Below, in pieces: positions 43,670 to 50,347 of a stretch of DNA of 50,347 bases; positions within the stretch are counted from its first letter, which is position 1; each line of letters starts with the position of its first letter. Origin of the DNA: CAZVWQ01 sp964631275. Its GTDB lineage: Bacteria; Patescibacteriota; JACMRA01. A program made the translations under genes and the position numbers. Location: positions 1 through 50,347 of the forward strand of contig CAZVWQ010000007.1 of the NCBI GenBank assembly GCA_964631275.1, written 5' to 3'. Below the pieces are notes generated by a model that was not told where the DNA came from, made no database searches, and worked only from the letters and a program-made list of their open reading frames with translations.

Positions 43670-43682
43670 ATAAATTGATTAA

Positions 43683-46652
43683 TTAGTTTTTAAACCTTTC
43701 ATACCCCTCAAACAGCCACTCCACTCTTTCCACATCATCTTTAAATCCGTCTTTGCGATAGGCTTCATCCACTGCTCTATCCAATTTCTGGTGGGCTTTG
43801 GTAAGTATCGGTGGCATGGCGAGGGGGTCGTAGAGATCGGCTAGGGAACACACCCCGCCACCTTCGGTGCCACCCCTCTTCAGAGGGGAATTTTGTAGAT
43901 ACTTAGCTCTAACTTCCAAAACCTCGCTGGCACAGTCTTCAATTTTGGTTTTTAGTTTGTCGTTTTTTAGACTTGCCCCTTTCAAGGGGTCGCTCGAAGA
44001 GCGGGGGATGTCATCACACTCGCCGTCAACCCCAGGCCATGGGAAGTTGTTGTAGACTACTAAATTTGAATACCGATAATCAGATTTCATTCTTCCACAG
44101 GTGTATTTTACCCAAGCCATATGCATTTTTGAAGTTAAGACTCCAAAGTGATAAAAGTTTGTATTTGGAACAATTAAGCAAGTATCTCCTGCTATAAATT
44201 CAGATTGAAATAAACTTATTGGTATATACTCCCTCCTTTCTGAACTCACTCTAGGAATTAAAATATAATCTGCATCTGGCTGTCTAATCTCTCCAAACAA
44301 AGTTGGAAAAGCTCCTAATTTTCTAGTTGCTTCTCGGCTACTTGCTAATCTTAATTCTTTAACTTTATTGACCCTGTCCATAACTAACGGAAGTTTTTTA
44401 AGTTCAGTCGGTAAAACACCTTTTAGCCATAAACACCATCTAGTTTTTCCGTTTAGATATTCTTTTGCACTTAAAAGTGGCTTGATATATTTTTCAGCCT
44501 CTGGTTCTTTAGCTAAAAACTCAGATTTTTCTTGGTCTGTAAACAAAAGGTTTCCTCCATCGTTCGGCATATTTCCAAAAACAATTTCAGGCACATCACA
44601 AATCGGCTTGCTTCTTTTGGATATAATTACGCTATCAGCCTCCACCAAATAAGGGTTGATATTTTTGACGGTTTTGGCGATTGGTTCACCTTTGAGGTCT
44701 GGGTAGGTGTAAAGGGTTTTATTGCTTCTGACACCTTCCGCCCTACGGGCACCTTCCTCTAGGAAGGACAGAGAGGAGTTTGGATTTTTCCTAAAGCCGA
44801 TGATTATCACAGTTACTTGGGCTTTGCCTCTGGCTTCAGAAGTCCAGCTAAAGCTCCTGTGAGCAAATTTGATTTCTACATTAAACTGCTTAAACATTTC
44901 TCCCCACAAAATCCCCACTTGTTCGCCTTGAGAGATTGAGTTTGTGGATACAAAAGCAACTTCAATTTTTGGATTAGCTTTGGTTAATTCTCCAGCTTTG
45001 AGATACCAAGCAGTTACATAATCCATTACTCCAGCACCTTTTACACCCCTAAAGATTTCTTTCATCTCATTTCTTTGTTCAGGTGATTGTAACTTTGAAC
45101 CCACAAACGGAGGATTTCCAATTACATAAATTTGATCGTTTATCCAAGAAACTACCCCGTCAGGCTTCCCCTGCCACCCCTTCGCAAGCAAAGGGGAATT
45201 TTCAAATCCAAAGTTTATCTCGGGAGAATAATCGCCATCCAATACTTCTTCCCAATTGATTTTTAGGGCGTTGCTATGCACAATTGTGGCTTGTTTTTTG
45301 AGTGGGATTCTGGCGTAGTATTGACCCAAATCTTTGGAGGCTTCGATGTTGGCGATGTGATCCATGAGCCACAGGGCAGTTTCGGCGATTTTGGCAGGAA
45401 ATTCTTCAATTTCTATTCCATAAAACTGATCTACATCAACTTTGATTAAATCTGATATTTCAAAAAGTTGCTCGGATTTGAATAATATTTTTAGAATCTC
45501 AAGTTCTAACTTTCTGATTTCTCGATAAGTAATTACAAGAAAGTTTCCACAACCACAGGCTGGATCAAAAAATTTTAAACTTGATAATTTTTCATGAAAC
45601 TTACTAAAGTTAGTAGATCGTTGTTCCTTATTCCTAATTTTCTTTATTTTTCCAAACTCATCCCAAAGTTCATCCAAAAATAAAGGCTTAATTGTTCTAA
45701 GAATGATTTTTTCCTCTGTATAATGCGCCCCAAAACTTCGCCGTTTATCTTTGTCCATGACATACTGAAACAGAGAGCCAAAAATTGCAGGTGAGATGCC
45801 AGACCAATTAAATTTACAGGCTTTAATTAAAGTTTTTCTCATTTTAGAATCAAACTGCGGAGTATCAACCGAATCTGCAAACATTCCACCGTTGATATAA
45901 CTAAACCTAGCCAAATCTTCATCTAAATTGGTAAATCTTTTTTCTTCAGGTTTGTTTAAAATTTCAAAAATATATTTGATTTGAGGGCCTAAATCGCTTC
46001 CATCTTTATTGGTTCTGTTGATTAAATAATCTGTAAAAATGTTTTTCTCAAAAATTCCTGTGTCTTCGGCAAATAAAATGAAGAGAATTCTAACCAAGAA
46101 AATCTCCAAATCATGACCACGATAGCCACTTTCAAATAAATCATCGTGAATTTCACCCATCAATTCGGCGGCTTGGATATTAACTATTTCCTGATTTTCA
46201 TGGACTGTAGAGGTATAGCCACCAATAAATTTGAAGCTATCTAAATGATTAACTAAGTTTTCAGTTTTAAATTCTAAACTTTGTTTTGTGCTTAAATCTG
46301 TTAATCTAATGTTTTTGAAATCTGAGACAATAATATATTGAGGCAATTCTTCATCATCAAGCCCTTCAAAATAATCTGTAGCTTGGGTAAAGGCAGAGTC
46401 CAAATCTTTCCCCTCTGACTTGTGTTCACAAATTAAAATACCTGGATGAAAAACATCAATAAACCCACCTTTAACATTACCAAACCGTTTGGCCTTATGT
46501 TCAAAACTGGCTACTCTTTTAAAAGAAATTCCAAAAATATTATAAAATTCTATCCAAAAAGTTTGAGCCTGCGATCTTTCATTTTCTTGATCTTTCCAAT
46601 AGTTTGCAAATTGAAAGGCTCTTGATTTTATTTCGTTTGGTGATAGTGACAT
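43683..46652 (-). CDS. MmeI-like type IIL restriction-modification protein
   Basis: 989 residues. The N-terminal nuclease GGFIDVFHPGILICEHKSEG gives D66, E76, K78 in MmeI spacing. A helical spacer is followed by the N6-adenine methylase with FFDPACGCGNFLV (D363) and VIGNPPFVGS (N513-F516), a target-recognition domain (~680-860) and an MmeI-type end (KAHQKLDRAVDEAYRKDGF). One chain methylates one strand and cuts ~20 bases away. Four GC-rich palindromes are inserted in frame (45153-45203, 44731-44780, 43972-44010, 43848-43894), lengthening loops. The start codon is inside the 383-bp direct repeat. Confidence 0.9.
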   Translation of the reverse strand: MSLSPNEIKSRAFQFANYWKDQENERSQAQTFWIEFYNIFGISFKRVASFEHKAKRFGNVKGGFIDVFHPGILICEHKSEGKDLDSAFTQATDYFEGLDDEELPQYIIVSDFKNIRLTDLSTKQSLEFKTENLVNHLDSFKFIGGYTSTVHENQEIVNIQAAELMGEIHDDLFESGYRGHDLEIFLVRILFILFAEDTGIFEKNIFTDYLINRTNKDGSDLGPQIKYIFEILNKPEEKRFTNLDEDLARFSYINGGMFADSVDTPQFDSKMRKTLIKACKFNWSGISPAIFGSLFQYVMDKDKRRSFGAHYTEEKIILRTIKPLFLDELWDEFGKIKKIRNKEQRSTNFSKFHEKLSSLKFFDPACGCGNFLVITYREIRKLELEILKILFKSEQLFEISDLIKVDVDQFYGIEIEEFPAKIAETALWLMDHIANIEASKDLGQYYARIPLKKQATIVHSNALKINWEEVLDGDYSPEINFGFENSPLLAKGWQGKPDGVVSWINDQIYVIGNPPFVGSKLQSPEQRNEMKEIFRGVKGAGVMDYVTAWYLKAGELTKANPKIEVAFVSTNSISQGEQVGILWGEMFKQFNVEIKFAHRSFSWTSEARGKAQVTVIIIGFRKNPNSSLSFLEEGARRAEGVRSNKTLYTYPDLKGEPIAKTVKNINPYLVEADSVIISKRSKPICDVPEIVFGNMPNDGGNLLFTDQEKSEFLAKEPEAEKYIKPLLSAKEYLNGKTRWCLWLKGVLPTELKKLPLVMDRVNKVKELRLASSREATRKLGAFPTLFGEIRQPDADYILIPRVSSERREYIPISLFQSEFIAGDTCLIVPNTNFYHFGVLTSKMHMAWVKYTCGRMKSDYRYSNLVVYNNFPWPGVDGECDDIPRSSSDPLKGASLKNDKLKTKIEDCASEVLEVRAKYLQNSPLKRGGTEGGGVCSLADLYDPLAMPPILTKAHQKLDRAVDEAYRKDGFKDDVERVEWLFEGYERFKN

Positions 46653-47026
46653 ATAACATTAACTAATTATTTGATTTATTAACTTTTAGCTCTCCTCCAA
46701 ACCCTAACCCCAATCCAAAGCCTTGTCCAACCCAAACCCAGGCTCAGTAACTATCAGCCCCAAAACCCTCCTCCGAGAGATCCAAAATCTCACTACTACT
46801 TAAACTACCAGGATTGTCTCCTTTTTGGAGTCCGTAATTACCCAAGTCTGAATTATTTCAATTTGCTCGTCGTCAAAAGCTTTATCTAAAAATATCTCCT
46901 CGGGTTTGTATAGCTAGCCCATACTCCAAATAGATATTCCCCTTTTGGAAAAAAGAGTGGCCAAGCAACACGAGGCGGGGTATTTCCCAAAGTGTTATTG
47001 TCTAAATGGTTTGTAGTTTAACTATA
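46644..47026. repeat. 383-bp direct repeat, copy B
   Basis: Second copy of 39915-40297. Here it supplies ATG 46652 and the upstream region of the MmeI-like gene. The two downstream genes are unrelated beyond the first codons (MSL in both), so the repeat ends inside the coding start. Beyond 47,026 the flanks differ from those of copy A. Confidence 0.9.
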
Positions 47027-47066
47027 TGTTTTGCAAAACAGTCAGGATTAAGCCAGCGATTAGTAA

Positions 47067-47083
47067 TTTTTTTTGGGGGGGGG
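47067..47083. repeat. Homopolymer junction T8G9
   Basis: Eight T followed by nine G in an otherwise AT-rich, non-coding stretch about 420 bases upstream of the MmeI-like start codon. Poly-G tracts of this length are prone to slipped-strand changes and to sequencing error. Confidence 0.6.
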
Positions 47084-47121
47084 TATTAACAAATATTTTT
47101 TGAGGTCGTAAAGTTAAAAAC

Positions 47122-47500
47122 CTATTTAAGCAACTTTTCTTTACCATAAAACTTATCAAAACTAGCAATTTTACAGTTGTATTTTTGGGCTATAGCTAGG
47201 TTTAGACAATCTACCATTGAAGTTTTGTTTTGTGTACTGGTCAAAAAAGTATCCAAAGCCACTTCTTCAATTCCCAAAGTAATTTCTAAAACTTTTAAGT
47301 CTAGTTGATTTAATTTGTAATAAACTTCTTTGGCTTCATATCTACCTGGGTTTGTTGATCATTTACTTGTTTAGTAGCCATATATCGTTTGAATACTTTT
47401 AAAAGTTTAGGCAGAATTTTATAATTGTCAAAAGCTGGGTTTTGTAAGTTGAGTGTTTCTTCGGCTTTGACTAGAGTTTTTTTATTTTTTAGTGTATATT
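47122..47500 (-). pseudogene. Decayed PIN-domain toxin
   Basis: The minus-strand frame ending at 47,122 reads RYEAKEVYYKLNQLDLKVLE, ITLGIEEVALDTFLTSTQNK, TSMVDCLNLAIAQKYNCKIA and SFDKFYGKEKLLK, the C-terminal part of a PIN ribonuclease (conserved D in MVDCL and D in SFDKF). Just upstream the sense continues in another frame (PAFDNYKILPKLLKVFKRYM), so a frameshift separates the halves, and the N-terminal metal-binding segment is missing. No antitoxin is seen. Confidence 0.55.
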
Positions 47501-47564
47501 GTTTAATTTAAAAGTGAAAAGTAACTATAACCAAATAATAATTTAAATTGACGAACTATAGACT

Positions 47565-48007
47565 ATGTCAGAATACCAACCTTGGCCCTTTAGAAAAAGT
47601 TATGAGACAATAAGTTATGAGACAATAAGTAGCGGCATTATAAAACCATCCTGGGAAACTTTTTACATTGAGACTAACCCTGGACTTTTAGCAACAATAG
47701 AACTTATAAGTGGTGTAACTGGTTGTATAAACACTTAGAAACAACTGAATATTACCATAGACAGCTAGGGAGAGCATTTTCTATAAGCAGGTTAGATAGA
47801 CGTAAGTATAGAATAGAGACTGGACAAAATCTTCCTTCACCATCACCAATTTTTTTAATTAAAAACCTAACTAATAATAACCTAGCTCTTAGACTGGTGA
47901 GTATAGACAATAAAATTTCTATGGGGAAAATTCCTATAGGGATAGCAGAAAGCTTGATAATCGAGGCTGATTTTGTGATAACAAAAATCTTAATTTACAA
48001 GCCTTGA
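47565..48007 (+). pseudogene. Small hypothetical gene split by a frameshift
   Basis: ORF 1 (47565-47738) begins MSEYQPWPFRKSYETISYET and ends GVTGCINT. ORF 2 (TTG 47723 to 48007) continues LYKHLETTEYYHRQLGRAFS and ends DFVITKILIYKP. The join near TGGTTGTATAAACAC reads smoothly if one base is gained or lost, so a ~145-residue protein was probably encoded once. An 18-base tandem duplication (AGTTATGAGACAATA) lies near the 5' end. No family recognised. It could also be a programmed frameshift or an assembly error. Confidence 0.4.
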
Positions 48008-48010
48008 GGA

Positions 48011-48050
48011 AGAAAGGACGGCCTAACTTGCCTTTCTAGATTTTTTCTAA
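48011..48050 (+). terminator. Intrinsic terminator
   Basis: AGAAAGG and CCTTTCT form a 7-bp stem around a 13-base loop, followed by AGATTTTTTCTA. It sits directly after the frameshifted gene and before the photolyase. Confidence 0.6.
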
Positions 48051-48062
48051 AAAACTACACCC

Positions 48063-49526
48063 ATGTCTAAAACCAAACTTGTAATCTACTGGTCCTGGAA
48101 AGATTTAAGGCTAGTTGACAACCCCGCTTTAACTAGCAGCTTAAATTTTAGTAAAGAACACAAGATACAGTTTTTACCTATTTTTATTCTAGATGATGGC
48201 TGGGTTCAAAAAGATAAGTACAATATTGGCTATCCTAGACGTAAGATGCTTTCTAAAGTTTTAGCCAAGTTTGCAAAACAGTTTAAAAGATTTGAAATAT
48301 TGATAGGTGAGCCGCAAGAGGTTTTTCAGGATTTAGAAAAAAAATATGAATTATATCTTTTTACAAACAATGACCTAGAGCCTTACGCCAGAAAAAGACA
48401 TAAAAATATCCAGCAAGCCCTAGATAACAGGTTTTTTTTATTTAAAGATCAGTTATCTGTAGATTTTCAAACAAGAAGCGGTGCTGGTAATATTTATTCC
48501 GTTTTTAGCCCTTTTAGAAAAGCAGTTTGGGAAGAGTTTATCTCAGCTAAAGCTTTGGATAAAGCTGATTTAGATAAAGCTGATTTCTTATCAGACAAAC
48601 TCCAGACAGACGTAGAGACCTTGGACATTTCTAACAACCCAGAAACCGCTATTTTTAAGAGAATTGATCAAGAATGGGTGCTCAAATATGCCGAAGGAAG
48701 CCATATCCTAACTTTAGATAAGCTGTTTGAAAGGCCCAATTTAGATCATGTAGAAAGCAGCGAAAAAGAGGTTTTGAATAGCTTTTCCGGATTCTTGGAT
48801 AGGATCAAAAACTATAAAACCAGTAGAGACGATATGAACCTGGCAGTCTCTGAGGAGTCTACTAGCAAAGTTAGCACAGCCTTAAGCTTTGGTTTGGTTT
48901 CAGCTAGAACTTTGAAAAATCAGATCTTAGAAAAATTTGATGCAGATGAAAAAGGAGTCTTTAGCTACATTTCAGAGTTAATCTGGAGAGAGTTTTATCG
49001 ATATATTTTATATCACAATCCCTATGTCATGAATCTAGAATATCAGGAAAAATTTCAAAACAAAGTTAAATGGGCATCTGAAGAAATTGCTTTAGATAGG
49101 TTTAAAAGTTGGATTAAGGGAGAGACTGGTTACGCCATTGTAGATGCCGGCATGCACGAAATTAGCAAAACCGGATACATGCATAACCGAACTAGGATGA
49201 TAGTAGGTAGCGTTTTAACCAAAAACTTGGGAGTGGACTGGAGATGGGGCCAAGACTATTTCCGTTCTATGCTCACAGATTTGGATGAGGCTTCTAATAA
49301 CGGAGGGTGGCAATGGGCTGCATCTGTAGGAGCCGATCCCAAACCTATCAGAATTTTTAACCCTTACCTGCAAGAGGATAAATACGATCCCAAAGGGGCG
49401 TATCGAAATAAATGGTTGGATTCTAGCTTTGAGTTTGACCAAAAAACTGGTAAATATAATTATTTAAAACCGATTGTAGAGCATAAGGAAGCTAGAGCCG
49501 AAGCCTTAGAAAGATATGGGCTTTAA
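48063..49526 (+). CDS. phrB: Class I deoxyribodipyrimidine photolyase
   Basis: 487 residues. The N-terminal antenna domain starts KLVIYWSWKDLRLVDNPAL, and the C-terminal helical FAD domain has STALSFGLVSARTLK, LIWREFYRYIL, MHNRTRMIVGSVLTKNLGVD and WRWGQDYFRSMLTDLDEASN with NNGGWQWAA. These are the FAD- and lesion-binding signatures of cryptochrome/photolyase class I. It repairs cyclobutane pyrimidine dimers with blue light. A short internal duplication (KALDKADLDKADF, ~162-174) is seen. Light-driven repair complements the incomplete UvrC in this window. Confidence 0.93.
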   Translation: MSKTKLVIYWSWKDLRLVDNPALTSSLNFSKEHKIQFLPIFILDDGWVQKDKYNIGYPRRKMLSKVLAKFAKQFKRFEILIGEPQEVFQDLEKKYELYLFTNNDLEPYARKRHKNIQQALDNRFFLFKDQLSVDFQTRSGAGNIYSVFSPFRKAVWEEFISAKALDKADLDKADFLSDKLQTDVETLDISNNPETAIFKRIDQEWVLKYAEGSHILTLDKLFERPNLDHVESSEKEVLNSFSGFLDRIKNYKTSRDDMNLAVSEESTSKVSTALSFGLVSARTLKNQILEKFDADEKGVFSYISELIWREFYRYILYHNPYVMNLEYQEKFQNKVKWASEEIALDRFKSWIKGETGYAIVDAGMHEISKTGYMHNRTRMIVGSVLTKNLGVDWRWGQDYFRSMLTDLDEASNNGGWQWAASVGADPKPIRIFNPYLQEDKYDPKGAYRNKWLDSSFEFDQKTGKYNYLKPIVEHKEARAEALERYGL

Positions 49527-49683
49527 TTAATTCAAAAGGCAGAAAGCAGAAATAGTTGAAAGTGGAAAGTTCAAATTAACATCCTCCAAACCTCCTTGAA
49601 AGCAGGCTTTGTTTTTATGTCACTTACACGGAATTTTGGAGGGTGTCGCCAAAGAGAGCAAGTAGAATTATAATTTTTTTTCC
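49527..49683. other. Intergenic gap between converging genes with inverted repeat
   Basis: CATCCTCCAAA (about 49,580) and TTTTGGAGGGTG (about 49,632-49,643) are inverted repeats ~50 bases apart, with AAAGCAGGCTTTGTTTTTA between them forming a weak terminator-like hairpin for the photolyase transcript. Confidence 0.35.
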
Positions 49684-50244
49684 TTATAATTGAAACCTTT
49701 CCTTAATTTTTTGGGCCGTTTCTTCTGGAGACAGATTTGTATTATCAATCCTCACATAATTTTCCTTTTTGATTTCTCCATTTTTTGAATTCAATCTGTG
49801 TTTACCCATTGAATCTCTTAAATCTTTTTCGGATCTCTCTAAATTTCTTTTTGTGGGCTTGTGACTAAGTCTGTGAGGATGTTTATTGCGTTCAATTCTT
49901 TTATCAACATTAGCTTCAAGTTCAACGAAATAAACTGCTCCACCTTGTGATTCAAAAATATCGCAAAGATTGTCTATATAATCCCAGTCTGCTTTTTGAT
50001 CAAAAGCCCACACATAAGTAAATATTAAGCCTTCTAAATCACTTTTAGCAACTTCTTCAAATATCTCCTTACGAAAAAGATTTACTAACCTTTTGCCAGC
50101 TTCACTTCCATAACTAAAAAATGGGGAAACTAACTCAATGGTCATGTGATTATGAAAAAGCTTCAAATTTGTCGTTTTTTCTAATTCGTGCCCAACTGTC
50201 ATTTTACCGACGGCTTGAGGCCCAAAAATTATTATTAATTTCAT
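49684..50244 (-). CDS. Small P-loop kinase-like protein
   Basis: 186 residues. The Walker A-like loop is IIIFGPQAVGKMTVGHELEK (G8-K14, with Met-Thr in place of Ser/Thr-x). A lid region with several basic residues (ANVDKRIERNKHPHRLSHKP) and a C-terminal segment (YVRIDNTNLSPEETAQKIKE) are typical of small nucleoside/shikimate-kinase-like phosphotransferases. Similar 'GKMTVG' proteins are often labelled shikimate kinase without evidence. No pathway neighbours are present, so the substrate is open. It stands alone on the minus strand near the right edge. Confidence 0.7.
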   Translation of the reverse strand: MKLIIIFGPQAVGKMTVGHELEKTTNLKLFHNHMTIELVSPFFSYGSEAGKRLVNLFRKEIFEEVAKSDLEGLIFTYVWAFDQKADWDYIDNLCDIFESQGGAVYFVELEANVDKRIERNKHPHRLSHKPTKRNLERSEKDLRDSMGKHRLNSKNGEIKKENYVRIDNTNLSPEETAQKIKERFQL

Positions 50245-50347
50245 AGTTTCAATTTTTAAATGTAAATTGTAATTCTATTTCTGCTAACAGTTAGTATAAG
50301 AATAGTAGCCGATTGCGAGGCACTTTCCTTTCAAATTACAAGAAAGT

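Noticed and set aside
47723..48007. Independent gene starting at TTG 47723
   Set aside because: It reads better as the continuation of the ORF starting at 47565 after a frameshift.

Overview
The window is about 50 kb of very AT-rich bacterial DNA. It has a full complement of ordinary bacterial genes (gyrA, argS, uvrC, lepA, alaS, ybaB, an RluA-type pseudouridine synthase, a SpoU methylase, photolyase) but short operons and unusually long, repeat-filled intergenic regions. I found no rRNA, tRNA or CRISPR array. The low GC, frequent absence of Shine-Dalgarno sequences, promoters placed almost directly on start codons, and several SIMPL/TrlF/R-M gene types fit a member of the Patescibacteria (candidate phyla radiation). 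That placement is an inference and no marker here proves it. Unusually for such a lineage there are branched-chain amino-acid genes (ilvH, an ilvD fragment, leuC).

Region 1 (1-28,200) is the chromosomal backbone. Conserved genes alternate with 300-950 bp gene-poor stretches holding at least four families of short interspersed repeats. Family A has TATAGAACC ends that match the end of a decayed IS5-family transposase. Family B is built on TAGCAAT..TTTGACAA motifs. Family C contains TTTTTGAATTTTCGAATG. Family D is a ~110 bp unit containing CTCTTCATAAGGAAATAAA. Several conserved genes are partial: lepA has no GTPase domain, ilvD only its C-terminal half, uvrC only its N-terminal half, alaS only a 115-residue middle piece, and a UvrD/RecB-like helicase-nuclease lacks the first motor domain. 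LeuC carries a complete GNAT acetyltransferase domain inserted in frame. Two transposase remnants (IS5, IS1595/IS1016-like) and a zinc-ribbon transposase start lie here too.

Region 2 (28,250-47,030) is a defence island read almost wholly on the minus strand and visibly richer in GC. In transcription order it holds: an MmeI-like type IIL R-M protein, a TrlF-type PHP/SMC-like ATPase and a truncated RhuM; then a type ISP-like R-M gene split in two by a Fic gene; a decayed methyltransferase 3' end, an Abi-alpha (DUF4393) gene and a RhuM-DUF1016 nuclease fusion; a type IIG-like R-M protein and a DUF3800 protein; a plus-strand small RNA; and a second methyltransferase 3' end, a HEPN protein and a third RhuM piece. 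The order methyltransferase end - variable effector - RhuM N-terminal cassette occurs three times. The RhuM cassettes are near-identical in DNA but have different tails. A 383-bp direct repeat supplies the start codon and upstream region of two different R-M genes. GC-rich palindromic elements sit in frame inside several of the R-M proteins. Together these point to active cassette exchange by recombination.

Region 3 (47,030-50,347) holds a decayed PIN toxin, a frameshifted small gene, a class I photolyase and a small P-loop kinase.
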